Positions 7,274 through 17,415 of a DNA stretch of 64,000 nt are shown piece after piece (within the stretch, counting starts at the first letter, position 1; the number at the start of each line of letters is the position of its first letter). The DNA comes from Alteraquisediminimonas sediminicola (lineage in GTDB: Bacteria; Pseudomonadota; Alphaproteobacteria; Sphingomonadales; Sphingomonadaceae), in contig NZ_JAHXZS010000004.1 in NCBI RefSeq assembly GCF_019740335.1, forward strand, positions 167,016-231,015, read 5' to 3'. The notes under the pieces are model-generated. The model had not been told where the DNA came from. It saw only the letters and a list, made by a program, of their open reading frames with translations, and searched no databases. A program made the position numbers and the translations under genes.

Positions 7274-10048
7274 CTATCCATGTGCGCCGAAATGATTGGC
7301 GATGGCGGTGCTGATCCGCAGGCAAAGCTGGTTGGCGCGCGCAATCGGGTCGATGAAATCGCGCTGGATTGCGGTATAGGCTTGCGCCTCGCCATCAGGA
7401 TAATCGCCGGGTTCATCGACGTTGAAATCCTCGATTGATGGTGCGGATACCGGAAAGGCGCGGCGCAACAGAGTGACGGCCTCATCGATCCTGAGCGTGA
7501 AGATCATTTCCAATATATCGTCGCGGCTGATGTCGTTGCTGCGTGAAAAGACCGGAATCTGCACCGCGCGCAGGAACATGTGCTGCATCAAGGCAAGGCG
7601 CAGTGCATGCAGGACGCCCAATGACCGCCGGGTTTCTTCCCGCGCCGGATCGGCGGGGATGATGTCCTTCAATCGGGCGAGCAGGCGATGCAATTTCAGC
7701 CCATCGACCCGCAGGCGCGAGGCCATGCGGCGGAACTGACCGGTGCGGTCATCGCTTTCCAATTGTTCCGCCAGTGCCAGACAGGGGCGCTGGAGATGGT
7801 TTTCGGTCCCGCGATACGGGCGGCTGGCCCAATAGGCCGAGTTGAACAATTCGCCATAAGCGGCGACCGTCTTGATGCTGGCGAGCGCATTGGCCGCGCC
7901 GATCATCCGCACCAATTGCCGTCCGCGTACCGACCGATCCAGCAGGGACGCGATGATCTCTTCATCCTCGCCTGCCGCCGTGCCGATGCCGGAAATGACG
8001 TTCACCGGATAGCCGAGCTGCTGCAACACCGCATTATGTGGAATAGCGCGGATCTGCCGCAGGTTCATCTCGCGGTCGGCAGACAGATCGGACTGGCGGC
8101 GCGATTTGCGCGAGCCGGTTTCATTGAGCATGCCAAGGCCGAACGCGGTGATCGCGCGGGCATAGGTGCGCGACGCGAGATAATCGCGCTGGACCCGCCG
8201 AATGCCGCGATAGAAATCAAGGCTGAGATCGGTGCGGTCGTAAAAGGGATCGTCATCCGCCTCAATCGGCGCAAGCTGCACCTCGGCAATCCGGCTGAGC
8301 GTCGCCAGTGCCAGCGCCGGGGTGCGGAAAAACAGGAAGCCATCGCCGCCTTGGAAGCTGACTTCCAATTCCGTGTCGATTTCGGCCTGTTGAAATTCGC
8401 CGCGCGCCCAATGGCTCATCGGATAGGTCAGGCGATCCGCCATCGATGCCGGGTGCGCGCCACGGCCCATGGATTCGCCATGGGTGTTGAAAATGAGCGC
8501 GCGAACACCCTGCAACCCATGATCCGCCATCAACCGGGCCAATCGCCCTTGCAGCCGTTCAATCGCCAGCGCCGCCGGGATTTGCCCGACGAAGCGCCCG
8601 GCATCGGAAAAGCCGGTCTGGATCGATACGCGCCCGCGCTGGCGGGCATAGGCCTGATAGCTTGGTTCCCCCAACATCGCATCGAGGAAGCGCGCGCCAT
8701 GTTCCATCGCGGTTTCGGTTTCGAACAAGGGCGACACATCGACGCGATGATCGACCCCGAATAATTTGGCGAAATAGAGTGCCGCCAACACGGTTTGCGG
8801 CTGTTCGCATTCGGCGATCAACATCCGGATCGGCGCATCCGCATCGACATGGCGGATGATCTGGGCAATGGCGAGGAACTGCCGGACGGCGGTCGTGCTT
8901 TCAATCGCCAGCGCCGCGAAATTGCTGCGGAGCGGTTGCACCTCATCCAACAGGGTGCGTAGCCGTTGCAGCGCAGTGCCGGAGGAGAGGTCGAGGACAT
9001 TGTCCTTGTCGATCCGCCGCCGGATCGCATTGTGCAATTGGGCGCTGTTCACCCGGAAATGAATCCAGCCCATGCCAAGGCCATCGGCCTCCATCGCGGC
9101 GGCCAAGGTCAACAGTTCGATGGCCTGTGGCGTGGCGGCATTGGCGGCATCCGCCCGCAATTCCGCGATGATGGGGCCAAGCGACAGCAATTTGTCTGGA
9201 TGGGGCGCGGTGAAGATATTGGCCGCAACGGACAAAGCGGCGGGGTCGTTCAAATCCGTTGCCAGCAATGCCGCCATGTCGCGGCTATATTTTGCGGCGC
9301 GGCCAAGGCGTTCGGCCAGATCGGCCAGCCCCGCCTGTGCGGCGCTGATCGCATAGCCCGCCAGCCGTTCGGCCTTTTCTTCCAGCCGGAATGAGATGCT
9401 CGTCGCCCAGCCGATGTCGGTGCGGCCATCCATGTCATAGCCGACCCATGTCGCCAGCCGGTATAAGATCGGCGTGACCTGCTGATATTCATTGGGCCAG
9501 CGCTTGGCCGCAACATCCAATATGATGCGGTGCAATTGATCGCGGGCGGCAGCGGCGGCACGCATCGCGGCGATGGCCTGTGCATGTTCGCCATTGAGGG
9601 TGATCGGTTCCTTGCCACCGGGCAGGGTGCAGATGGCGGGGGTGACCGAACCGCTGCTGGCCGCGCCCGCAATGGCTTGGCTTTCGTTGCCGCTCAACAA
9701 AAAGGTCGGGTGGCCGGTGAAAACACTGTGCAGCAAGGGCCGCGACCAGCGCGCGCAATAGGCGTTGAAATCGCCCGATGCCGCGACCTGTTCAGCCAAG
9801 GCGCGAAAGGCGCGCAAATTGGTGGCGGGATCAACCGGGGCGATCAGGCGATGGAGGCGGGACGCGCGGCTTTGCAGGGCTTCGCATTCCAGCCCGGAGA
9901 TGATCTGATCGAGATCGTCGAGCGAATATGTCCCCTGTTCAAGGTCGCGCGAAATATCGATACCGAGCTGGAACACCGGGTTGAACAACGGCGTCTGCGC
10001 GGTCAGCGCATGGAGTTCGTTGAGACGATCCCGGAAGCGTTCGGTCAT
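7274..10048 (-). CDS. Divergent phosphoenolpyruvate carboxylase-like protein
   Basis: 924 residues, the usual PEPC length, aligning by eye along the whole fold: GMGWIHFRVNS matches the LTLVRLDIRQ strand, VSPLFETETAMEHG matches the APLFETLDDL segment, and HGESMGRGAHPAS matches the glycine loop. Key catalytic motifs are altered. The His motif TAHPTE reads TGHPTF (about residue 111-116); the lysine of YSDSAKDAG is replaced (FSDAGRFVG, about 479); HGRGGSIGRGG has lost its first Arg and several Gly (about 520); the C-terminal RNTG is absent. It is the last gene of the ED operon, with ATG overlapping the eda stop (ATGA). It may be a sphingomonad-type PEPC feeding oxaloacetate, or a PEPC homologue with a different or lost activity. 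Confidence 0.75.
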   Translation of the reverse strand: MTERFRDRLNELHALTAQTPLFNPVFQLGIDISRDLEQGTYSLDDLDQIISGLECEALQSRASRLHRLIAPVDPATNLRAFRALAEQVAASGDFNAYCARWSRPLLHSVFTGHPTFLLSGNESQAIAGAASSGSVTPAICTLPGGKEPITLNGEHAQAIAAMRAAAAARDQLHRIILDVAAKRWPNEYQQVTPILYRLATWVGYDMDGRTDIGWATSISFRLEEKAERLAGYAISAAQAGLADLAERLGRAAKYSRDMAALLATDLNDPAALSVAANIFTAPHPDKLLSLGPIIAELRADAANAATPQAIELLTLAAAMEADGLGMGWIHFRVNSAQLHNAIRRRIDKDNVLDLSSGTALQRLRTLLDEVQPLRSNFAALAIESTTAVRQFLAIAQIIRHVDADAPIRMLIAECEQPQTVLAALYFAKLFGVDHRVDVSPLFETETAMEHGARFLDAMLGEPSYQAYARQRGRVSIQTGFSDAGRFVGQIPAALAIERLQGRLARLMADHGLQGVRALIFNTHGESMGRGAHPASMADRLTYPMSHWARGEFQQAEIDTELEVSFQGGDGFLFFRTPALALATLSRIAEVQLAPIEADDDPFYDRTDLSLDFYRGIRRVQRDYLASRTYARAITAFGLGMLNETGSRKSRRQSDLSADREMNLRQIRAIPHNAVLQQLGYPVNVISGIGTAAGEDEEIIASLLDRSVRGRQLVRMIGAANALASIKTVAAYGELFNSAYWASRPYRGTENHLQRPCLALAEQLESDDRTGQFRRMASRLRVDGLKLHRLLARLKDIIPADPAREETRRSLGVLHALRLALMQHMFLRAVQIPVFSRSNDISRDDILEMIFTLRIDEAVTLLRRAFPVSAPSIEDFNVDEPGDYPDGEAQAYTAIQRDFIDPIARANQLCLRISTAIANHFGAHG

Positions 10049-10659
10049 GCGGCCAACTCCTTGGCGGCGCGGGCGGCGGCCTCGATTTCGGATGCGACCG
10101 GCACGCCCTTGGGGACGAGCCAGCTCCCGCCGACGCACAATACTTGTTCAATCGCGAGCCAATCCGGCGCGGTGGTCTGTGTAATCCCCCCGGTCGGACA
10201 GAATTTCGCCTGACCAAAGGGGCCGCCCAATGCCTTCAGCGCCGGAATGCCACCGGACGTTGCCGCCGGGAAGAATTTGAAATGGGTCAGGCCCAGATCC
10301 AGCCCGCGCATGATGTCGCTGGCATTGGCCGTGCCGGGGAGGAACGGAATACCGCTCGCGACCGCCGCCTTGCCCAAGGACTCGGTCAGCCCCGGCGAAA
10401 CGATGAATTCGGCCCCGGCATCTAGGCTGACGCGCAAATCCGCCTCGTTCAACACGGTCCCTGCGCCGACAATCGCGCCTTCGACCTTTTTCATCTCGCG
10501 GATCACCTCCAGCGCCGCCGCCGTGCGCAAAGTTACCTCCAGCACCCGCAGCCCACCCTTGACCAGCGCCTGCGCGATGGGCTGGGCATAAGCCGCATCC
10601 TCGATCACGAGTACCGGGATGACGGGGGCGGTCCGCATGATCTGTTCGATCTTGGTCAT
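10045..10659 (-). CDS. eda: 2-dehydro-3-deoxy-6-phosphogluconate aldolase
   Basis: KDPG aldolase, 204 residues, class I. It cleaves KDPG to pyruvate and glyceraldehyde 3-phosphate. The VIPVLVIEDAAYAQPIAQAL start, GGLRVLEVTLRT with the catalytic Glu, GAGTVL, and the Schiff-base lysine in THFKFFPA are all present. The gene overlaps glk upstream and the PEPC-like gene downstream by four bases each, so it is translated as part of the zwf-pgl-edd-glk-eda unit. Confidence 0.95.
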   Translation of the reverse strand: MTKIEQIMRTAPVIPVLVIEDAAYAQPIAQALVKGGLRVLEVTLRTAAALEVIREMKKVEGAIVGAGTVLNEADLRVSLDAGAEFIVSPGLTESLGKAAVASGIPFLPGTANASDIMRGLDLGLTHFKFFPAATSGGIPALKALGGPFGQAKFCPTGGITQTTAPDWLAIEQVLCVGGSWLVPKGVPVASEIEAAARAAKELAA

Positions 10660-11636
10660 GCTGTATGTTCCTTGGCAAAGGCCGCAGCGGCACCAAATAG
10701 GCCGGGCTGGGCATGGGTGATGAGTTTGACCGGGATTGATGCCATCATCGCATCGAACCGGCCCTTGGCGCGGAAGCGGTCGGCAAAGCCGGAACGCAGC
10801 AGCACGTCCTTGATGCGAAGCCCAAGTCCGCCCGCGATCACGACGCTATTGCCACCTTGGACCAACGCAATATCCCCGGCGATGCTGCCGAGCGACATGC
10901 AAAAACGATCGATCGCGGCGGTGGCGAGGCTATCTGCGCCCTCCAGCCCGAGCGTCCATGTCTGGCGGTCGTCCAATTGTTGAATGGCGCGGCCTTCAAT
11001 CCCCGCCAGCGCCTCGTAAATCTCGACAAGGCCGGGGCCGGATACGACCCGTTCCACCGACACGCGACGATAACGCTGGCGCAACCGCGCCAAAATCGCA
11101 TCCTCAATGCTATCGAGCGGGGCGAAATCAATATGCCCGCCCTCGGTCGCCTGCACATGATAGCCGGTGGCTTGATGCAGCACATGGGCGACACCAAGGC
11201 CGGTGCCGGGGCCGATGATGCTGGTCACGCCATCGCGCGGCCATATGTTTTGCGGGCCGCAGAGATGGACAAAATGTTCATCCCCGGCTTGGGCAACTGC
11301 ATGGCCGACCGCCTCGAAATCATTGATCAGGACATGCGCATCGACACCCAGTTTTTCATTGATCATCGCCGGGCGGATGATCCACGGATTATTGGTGAGT
11401 TTCAGCACATCGCCCCGGATCGGGCAGGCAATTGCAATCGCCGCCGCACGGGGCAGTGCGCTGCCGATCTGCCGCCCGAATTCTTCCCATGCGGTTTGCA
11501 GGCTGGCATGTTCGGCGGTCTTGAGCGTCACGGCCTCGCCCAAGGCGACGACCTTGCCGTCCACAGCTTCGGCCAACGCAAAGCGCGCGTGCGTGCCGCC
11601 AATATCGACCGCGACAAGCTGGGTAGCGCGCGCCAT
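10656..11636 (-). CDS. glk: Glucokinase
   Basis: ATP-dependent glucokinase of the bacterial Glk family (not ROK), 326 residues. The N-terminal phosphate loop VAVDIGGTHARFALAEA, the substrate loop VLINDFEAVGHAVAQ, the IGPGTGLGVAHVL loop and the HIDFAPLDSIE segment are all typical. It phosphorylates glucose released inside the cell, giving the substrate for Zwf. The start ATG shares one base with the edd stop (TAATG). Confidence 0.95.
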   Translation of the reverse strand: MARATQLVAVDIGGTHARFALAEAVDGKVVALGEAVTLKTAEHASLQTAWEEFGRQIGSALPRAAAIAIACPIRGDVLKLTNNPWIIRPAMINEKLGVDAHVLINDFEAVGHAVAQAGDEHFVHLCGPQNIWPRDGVTSIIGPGTGLGVAHVLHQATGYHVQATEGGHIDFAPLDSIEDAILARLRQRYRRVSVERVVSGPGLVEIYEALAGIEGRAIQQLDDRQTWTLGLEGADSLATAAIDRFCMSLGSIAGDIALVQGGNSVVIAGGLGLRIKDVLLRSGFADRFRAKGRFDAMMASIPVKLITHAQPGLFGAAAAFAKEHTA

Positions 11637-13456
11637 TACAGCCCCGCCGCCGCCAGCATCGCCGATGCGCCGCGTTCGGCTCCATCGGCGCCATGGCGCA
11701 TCATTGCGAACAATTCCCGGCCCGTGCCATCGGGCAGCACCGGCGCTTCTGCCGGTTGCCGTGCGGCCAAAGTCGCCGCATCCACCAATAGTTCGAGAAT
11801 GCCATCATGGCCGCACAGGCGGATCATGTCGCCATCGCACACGAGGCTGAGCGGCCCGCCGCCCAGCGCTTCCGGCGTGCAATGGATCGCGGCAGGCACC
11901 TTGCCCGATGCGCCCGACATACGGCCATCGGTGACGAGCGCGACCTTGAAGCCCTTGTCCTGCAATACGCCCAAGGGCGGGGTGAGTTTATGCAATTCCG
12001 GCATGCCATTGGCGCGCGGCCCTTGGAAGCGCACGACGACGATCACATCATGGGTGAACTCGCCCGCCTTAAACGCGGCCTGCACCGCTTCCTGACTGTC
12101 GAATACCCGTGCGGGGGCGGTGATCTGCCAGCGTTCCTTATCGACCGCGCTGGTCTTGAACGTTGCACGCCCAAGATTGCCGGTGACGAGCCGCATCCCG
12201 CCATCGGGCAGAAATGGCGTGGCGGGCGGGCGGAGCATCGAGTCGTCAAGGCTGTGCGCCGGGGCGTCCTGCCAGATCAGCTCTTCGCCCTCCAGCCGGG
12301 GTTCGCGGCCATAATCCGTCAGGTCATTGCCGCCGACGGTCATGATGTCTGGATGGAGCAAGCCCGCATCGATCAGTTCGCGGATGACAAAACCCATGCC
12401 GCCCGCCGCGTGGAAATGGTTCACATCGCCCGATCCATTGGGATAGACGCGGGCGATCAGCGGGACGGCAGCAGAGAGTTCGTCCAGATCCTGCCAGTCG
12501 ATCTGCACCCCTGCGGCGCGCGCAATCGCGGGCAAATGGATCGCGTGATTGGTCGACCCACCGGTCGCGAGCAGGCCGATGCAGGCGTTGATGATCGCCT
12601 TTTCATCGACGCAATGGCCAAGCGGTCGCCAGTCATCGCCGCGCTTGCCAATGGCGGTGAGGCGATGGACGGCGGCGCGGGTGAGTTCGGTCCGCAGCTT
12701 GGTGCCGGGATTGATGAACGCGGCGCCCGGCATATGCAGGCCCATCATTTCCATCATCATCTGATTGGAATTGGCGGTGCCGAAAAAGGTGCAGGTGCCA
12801 GCCCCATGATAAGAGGCGGATTCAGCCTCCAGCAATTCCTCGCGCCCCACCTTGCCTTCGGCATAAAGCTGGCGGACGCGCTGTTTTTCCTTATTGGCAA
12901 GGCCGGAGGGCATCGGGCCAGCGGGGATCAGGATCGTCGGCAAATGGCCGAAACGCAATGCGCCGATCAACAGGCCCGGCACGATCTTGTCGCAAATGCC
13001 GAGCAATGCCGCGCCCTCGAACATGCCGTGCGACAAGGCGATGGCCGTCCCCATGGCGATATTATCGCGGCTGAACAGCGATAATTCCATGCCGTCCTGC
13101 CCCTGCGTCACGCCATCGCACATCGCCGGAACACCGCCCGCGACTTGCGCGGTCGCGCCGACTTCGCGGGCGAACATCTTCATCGCTTCCGGGTAACGGG
13201 CATAGGGCTGATGCGCGGACAGCATGTCATTATACGCGGTGACGATGCCGATGTTCATCGCATGGCCATCGCGGATCAGCGCCTTGTCCTCGCCACTCGC
13301 GGCAAAGCCATGGGCAAGATTGGCGCAACCAAGGCCCGAACGATGGACGCCTTTTTCCGATTGCACCGCGATCATATCGAGATAGCGGCGGCGGCTGGCC
13401 TTGCTCTTTTCGATCACGCGGTCGGTAACGCGGGCGATTGCGGGGTGAAGGGTCAT
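11636..13456 (-). CDS. edd: 6-Phosphogluconate dehydratase
   Basis: IlvD/Edd-family [4Fe-4S] dehydratase, 606 residues from the ATG at 13456, matching the 603-608 usual for Edd. It converts 6-phosphogluconate to KDPG. Visible motifs are [39 protein letters not shown] with a cluster cysteine, [34 protein letters not shown], and [18 protein letters not shown] slightly longer reading from 13468 is possible, but the ATG overlapping the pgl stop fits the coupling seen through this operon. Confidence 0.95.
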   Translation of the reverse strand: MTLHPAIARVTDRVIEKSKASRRRYLDMIAVQSEKGVHRSGLGCANLAHGFAASGEDKALIRDGHAMNIGIVTAYNDMLSAHQPYARYPEAMKMFAREVGATAQVAGGVPAMCDGVTQGQDGMELSLFSRDNIAMGTAIALSHGMFEGAALLGICDKIVPGLLIGALRFGHLPTILIPAGPMPSGLANKEKQRVRQLYAEGKVGREELLEAESASYHGAGTCTFFGTANSNQMMMEMMGLHMPGAAFINPGTKLRTELTRAAVHRLTAIGKRGDDWRPLGHCVDEKAIINACIGLLATGGSTNHAIHLPAIARAAGVQIDWQDLDELSAAVPLIARVYPNGSGDVNHFHAAGGMGFVIRELIDAGLLHPDIMTVGGNDLTDYGREPRLEGEELIWQDAPAHSLDDSMLRPPATPFLPDGGMRLVTGNLGRATFKTSAVDKERWQITAPARVFDSQEAVQAAFKAGEFTHDVIVVVRFQGPRANGMPELHKLTPPLGVLQDKGFKVALVTDGRMSGASGKVPAAIHCTPEALGGGPLSLVCDGDMIRLCGHDGILELLVDAATLAARQPAEAPVLPDGTGRELFAMMRHGADGAERGASAMLAAAGL

Positions 13457-14151
13457 CACAGGCACCAATGCACAATAAGGGGTTGTTCAAGACCAGCCAG
13501 CACACGACCGATGGGCAGGGCCGATGCGGCACCCTCCGCCAAGGCGCGTTCGAGCAATATACGCTTTTCCGCGCCGCTAATCACGACCCGAATGGCATGG
13601 GATGCGGCAATGGCCGAGCGAGTCAGTGTCACCCGCGCGACCGGGGCTTCTGGTGGCAACGGGTCCGGCATGACGCCCATCACACGGCGGTCAGCGGGCG
13701 CATGCAATAAGGCCTCAAGATCGGGACCGGCAAAGATCGACGCGGTATGGCCGTCATTGCCCATGCCGAGCCAGACGAGATCGAGCGGCCAATCAAGCGT
13801 GGCGAGCAGCGCATCGGCCCGGTCACCCGCCAGCCGATATTCTTCAATCACCGGGGTCAGTGATATTATCTTGGCCGGGGTCGGTTGAAATGCGGTGCGC
13901 AGCATCGCGACATTGGACAGCGGGCTCTCCTCCTCCACCAGCCGATCATCGCCGGGGATGATCGTGACCTTCGCCCAATCGAGCGGCAATTGCGCCAACA
14001 ACGCGATCACCGCGATCGGGGTCTTGCCGCCGGGCAGCGCAATCGCGGCGTGGCCTTGGCGGGCAAGCGCGTCCGCAATCACCCCGGCCACGTCGTTGCT
14101 CACGGCCTTGGCCATCGCATCGGCATCATCATGGATGCGCCATTCAATCAT
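13456..14151 (-). CDS. pgl: 6-Phosphogluconolactonase
   Basis: DevB-type lactonase, 231 residues, hydrolysing 6-phosphoglucono-lactone from Zwf. The signature parts are [16 protein letters not shown], the [22 protein letters not shown] block and [18 protein letters not shown]. It overlaps the zwf 3' end by eight bases and edd by one. Confidence 0.94.
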   Translation of the reverse strand: MIEWRIHDDADAMAKAVSNDVAGVIADALARQGHAAIALPGGKTPIAVIALLAQLPLDWAKVTIIPGDDRLVEEESPLSNVAMLRTAFQPTPAKIISLTPVIEEYRLAGDRADALLATLDWPLDLVWLGMGNDGHTASIFAGPDLEALLHAPADRRVMGVMPDPLPPEAPVARVTLTRSAIAASHAIRVVISGAEKRILLERALAEGAASALPIGRVLAGLEQPLIVHWCL

Positions 14152-15583
14152 GCCAGCTCACCCCATGGCGTTCGGCCAGCGCGACCGCCGCCGAGGGTCC
14201 CCAACTGCCCGCCGTATAGGGCTTGGGCGTCAGGCCATGTTCGGCCCAGCCCGCGCGGATTGCATCGACCCAATCCCATTGGGCTTCGACCTCATCGCGC
14301 CGTACGAATAGGGTCTGGTCGCCCTCGATCAAATCGAGCAGGAGGCGTTCATAAGCGATCCGTTTGACTGCAGCGGCAAAGGCATTGGGCATGTTGATGT
14401 CGAGCGGCACTTCACGCAGGCGGATGCCGCCGCGATCCAGCCCCGGCACCTTGGCCATGACCGTGAGGCCGATATTTTCATCCGGCTGAATGCCGATGAT
14501 CAGCCGGTTGGGGCTAGTCTTTGCCCCTTCCGCCGCAAAGATCGAATGGGGGACGGGGTTGAACTGAATGATGATTTCGGTCGTGCGCTCCGGCAGGCGC
14601 TTGCCCGTCCGCAGGAAGAACGGCACGCCCTTCCACCGCCAATTATCGATATGCGCCTTGATCGCGACAAAGGTTTCGGTGTCGGATGGGTGGCCCAATT
14701 CCTGATCATAGCCCGGCACCGCCACGCCATCGATCGCGCCTGCGCGATATTGGCCGGTGACGCTATCGCCGCTGCCCAAGGGCCGCAGCGAGCGCAGCAC
14801 CTTGACCTTTTCATCGCGCACGGCGGTGGCGTTGAACTTGGCCGGTGGCTCCATCGCCACCAAGGCCAGCAACTGGAGCATATGGTTCTGCACCATATCG
14901 CGCAGCGCGCCCGCCTGATCGTAAAAACCGACCCGGCCTTCCAGCCCCACCGTTTCGGCGACGGTGATCTGGACATGGTTGATATGAGTGCTGTTCCACA
15001 AGGGTTCGAACAGGACATTAGCGAAACGCAGCGCCAGCAAATTCTGCACCGTTTCCTTGCCGAGATAATGATCGATGCGGAAGGTGCGGCTTTCCGGAAA
15101 GACGCTGGCGACCGCATCGTTGATCAGGCGGCTGGTGGCCAAATCGCTGCCCAGCGGCTTTTCCAGGCCGATCCGGCATTTATCGCCCGCAAGCCCCGCC
15201 TGATGCAATCCGGCGATGGTTGTTTCAAACAAGGATGGCGCGGTGGAGAGGAAGATCGCCAGCCCGTCCGTGATCGGCCCGACCTTTTCCGCGAGCACGC
15301 CGAAGCCATCCGAGGATGACGCATCCAAAGTCTGATAACGCAACCGGTCGAGAAATGCCGGGACTGCAGCCTTGCGATCTTCGGGCAGAAAGCGCGCCAG
15401 CGCCTCTGCCGCGAACGCGCGATACCCCGCATCGTCCAGTTCCGACCGCGCCGTGCCGATAATGACCAGATCCTGATGCACCAGCCCATCGGCGTGGAGC
15501 GCGCATAAGGACGGCAGCAGCATCCGCTGCGCCAGATCGCCGGTCGCCCCGAACAACAATAGCTTGTCAGCGATGAAATTCAT
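14144..15583 (-). CDS. zwf: Glucose-6-phosphate dehydrogenase
   Basis: First enzyme of the ED route, 479 residues; oxidises glucose 6-phosphate with NAD(P)+. The coenzyme motif LLFGATGDLAQRMLLPSL, the active-site RIDHYLGKETVQNLL with catalytic His and Lys, and the C-terminal LLDLIEGDQTLF segment are all clear. The ATG at 15583 has an AAGGAG ribosome site; reading further upstream adds 56 residues unlike the family. It is the first gene of a six-gene overlapping unit and lies only 61 bases after the halogenase-family gene, so it may share that transcript. Confidence 0.96.
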   Translation of the reverse strand: MNFIADKLLLFGATGDLAQRMLLPSLCALHADGLVHQDLVIIGTARSELDDAGYRAFAAEALARFLPEDRKAAVPAFLDRLRYQTLDASSSDGFGVLAEKVGPITDGLAIFLSTAPSLFETTIAGLHQAGLAGDKCRIGLEKPLGSDLATSRLINDAVASVFPESRTFRIDHYLGKETVQNLLALRFANVLFEPLWNSTHINHVQITVAETVGLEGRVGFYDQAGALRDMVQNHMLQLLALVAMEPPAKFNATAVRDEKVKVLRSLRPLGSGDSVTGQYRAGAIDGVAVPGYDQELGHPSDTETFVAIKAHIDNWRWKGVPFFLRTGKRLPERTTEIIIQFNPVPHSIFAAEGAKTSPNRLIIGIQPDENIGLTVMAKVPGLDRGGIRLREVPLDINMPNAFAAAVKRIAYERLLLDLIEGDQTLFVRRDEVEAQWDWVDAIRAGWAEHGLTPKPYTAGSWGPSAAVALAERHGVSWHD

Positions 15584-15613
15584 GAACTCTGGCTCCTTGG
15601 CGGATGGTTGTCG

Positions 15614-15653
15614 CCATGATTGATCATGGGGTGCGGCGCGTGCATCACGCGCC
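15614..15653 (-). promoter_or_regulatory. Two palindromes between the halogenase gene and zwf
   Basis: CCATGATTGATCATGG (15614-15629) is a 6-bp-arm palindrome with a TTGA centre. GGCGCGTG-CAT-CACGCGCC (15635-15653) is an 8-bp hairpin spanning the halogenase stop. The 61-base spacer is the only sequence directly ahead of zwf that could hold a promoter, operator or transcript-processing element. Neither palindrome is followed by a T tract on the minus strand. Confidence 0.35.
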
Positions 15654-17150
15654 CGCCTTGCAATGGCGGTCGATATAGTCGCGGTGTGACGGCAGCATGT
15701 CCGCCGATTGCGCCAAGGCGCGCTGCAATTTGCCCAGCCATTCGCGGCCATCCAATGTGCGATGGTCCATCAATGGATCGGTGCGTTCCGGCATATTGCC
15801 CTGTCCGATATGGACAGCGAGCCAGCTCGGTGCACCGAACAGATCCATTTCATGGGCGAGCAACCGTCCATAGCGGCGGAAATGATCGATCTTCCAGCGC
15901 AGCGTATCGGGAATGTCCATCGCCGCGCAATAACGCCACAGCGGGCTATCGTCCCGGCTGGTCAGTTTATAATGGAGGATGATGAAATCGCGGATGCGTT
16001 CAAATTCATTGATCGCGATGCGGTTATATTCATCAATGATAAGCGGATCGAAATCGCGGGTTGGGAAGAGCGCCAGCAATTTGGCGATGCCCGCCTGAAT
16101 CAGATGGATGCTGGTCGATTCCAGTGGTTCCATAAATCCGCTGGACAGGCCGATGGCGATCACATTCTTGTGCCAGAACAGGTTCCGCCGCCCGGTGGTG
16201 AAGCGCAACGGGCGCGGGTCGCCCAAGGCCTCCCCATCAAGGTTCGCCATCAAGGTCGCGGTCGCCTCATCATCGCTGATGAACTGGCTGGAATAGACAT
16301 AGCCATTGCCGGTGCGGTGCTGCAACGGGATGCGCCATTGCCACCCGGCCTCGCGCGCGGTCGAGCGGGTATAAGGGGTGAAATCCGGGGAGGAGGCGCA
16401 CGGCACCGCCATCGCGCGATCGCACGGCAGCCAATGGGTCCAATCCTGATAGCCGGTGTGGAGCGCCTGTTCGATCAACAGCCCGCGAAAGCCGGAGCAA
16501 TCGATAAACAGATCGGCCTCCAATCGCTGGCCATCCTCCATCACGACATGGTCGATAAAACCCGTTTCGGCATTGAGACCCGTCCCGGCGATCTGGCCTT
16601 CCACCCGGATAACGCCGCGCTGTTCCGAATAGCCCCGCAAATAGCGCGCATATAAACCGGCATCGAAATGATAGGCATATTCATAGGTCGATAGCACATT
16701 GCGCGGATCATTGACCGGCGGGGCGAAACGCCCCTTGCTCGCTGCCGCCCATGCCATGCAGAGGTCATCAAGCTTCGGCGCATCGCCCTCGGCCTGCGCC
16801 TTCAGCCAATGCTGATGGACCGGCAACAGATCGAAATTGCGGCCATAGCTGCCAAAGGGGTGGAAATAGCGATGGTCCTTTTTGCCCCAATTGACGAACT
16901 CGATGCCGAGTTTGAATGAGCCTTGGGTGGCGCGGAGAAAGTCGTTTTCTTTGATGCCGAGCGTCTCGTTGAACATGCGGATCGGCGGGATCGTCGCCTC
17001 GCCCACGCCGACGGTGCCGATCTGTTCGGATTCGATCAGGGTGATGCGACAGCCCGATTGGAGCGAATTGCCGAGCGCCGCCGCCGTCATCCAGCCCGCA
17101 GTGCCGCCGCCGACAATGATGATGGAACGGATCGCGCGATCATTGTCCAT
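15645..17150 (-). CDS. Tryptophan halogenase-family flavoprotein
   Basis: FAD-dependent halogenase-fold protein (PF04820 type), 501 residues. The sequence shows the FAD motif [17 protein letters not shown], the conserved lysine context [12 protein letters not shown], the halogenase signature [14 protein letters not shown] (WxWxIP) and [14 protein letters not shown]. Homologues in sphingomonads, Caulobacter and Xanthomonas often sit beside TonB-dependent sugar receptors; their substrate is generally unknown, so halogenation here is not proven. It follows a 2OG-oxygenase gene and precedes zwf. A LacI-type double operator lies about 220 bases upstream of the ATG. An AGGAGA site precedes the start at a slightly long spacing; reading back to 17384 adds unlikely sequence. 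Confidence 0.85.
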   Translation of the reverse strand: MDNDRAIRSIIIVGGGTAGWMTAAALGNSLQSGCRITLIESEQIGTVGVGEATIPPIRMFNETLGIKENDFLRATQGSFKLGIEFVNWGKKDHRYFHPFGSYGRNFDLLPVHQHWLKAQAEGDAPKLDDLCMAWAAASKGRFAPPVNDPRNVLSTYEYAYHFDAGLYARYLRGYSEQRGVIRVEGQIAGTGLNAETGFIDHVVMEDGQRLEADLFIDCSGFRGLLIEQALHTGYQDWTHWLPCDRAMAVPCASSPDFTPYTRSTAREAGWQWRIPLQHRTGNGYVYSSQFISDDEATATLMANLDGEALGDPRPLRFTTGRRNLFWHKNVIAIGLSSGFMEPLESTSIHLIQAGIAKLLALFPTRDFDPLIIDEYNRIAINEFERIRDFIILHYKLTSRDDSPLWRYCAAMDIPDTLRWKIDHFRRYGRLLAHEMDLFGAPSWLAVHIGQGNMPERTDPLMDHRTLDGREWLGKLQRALAQSADMLPSHRDYIDRHCKAGA

Positions 17151-17370
17151 CGGGGTTCTATCTCCTGTGCCTGATGTTTTTCGATACTGACCGAATATGC
17201 CGCAATTGCACGAAAAATCTGGGGGCAGGCGGCAGGTTGCACTACCAGCCATGCCCCCGTAGTTTTCCGAACGGGCCGCGCATCCATGTGGGGGGAATGT
17301 GCGGTTGCGACCATTCAGGAGTGAAGAAAACTCAATATGCTTCGTTGTTGCCCCATTCAAAGCAAATTTT

Positions 17371-17391
17371 GCAATCGATTGCAATCGATTT
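17371..17391. promoter_or_regulatory. Tandem LacI-type operator upstream of the halogenase gene
   Basis: GCAATCGATT is repeated twice head to tail. The first copy forms the palindrome CAATCGATTG at 17372-17381 and the second an imperfect copy at 17382-17391. The same palindrome lies ahead of the LacI gene, the GH68 gene and the MFS symporter. The site sits between the 2OG-oxygenase stop and the halogenase start and so probably marks a separate regulated promoter. Confidence 0.65.
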
Positions 17392-17415
17392 CTGCACAGA
17401 TACGCAAATGGGGCG

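Noticed and set aside
7688..8764. Long plus-strand frames opposite the PEPC-like, edd, zwf and sugar genes
   Set aside because: GC-rich genes leave long open antisense frames. These have shadow-type composition and no start signals, and the minus-strand genes have clear motifs.
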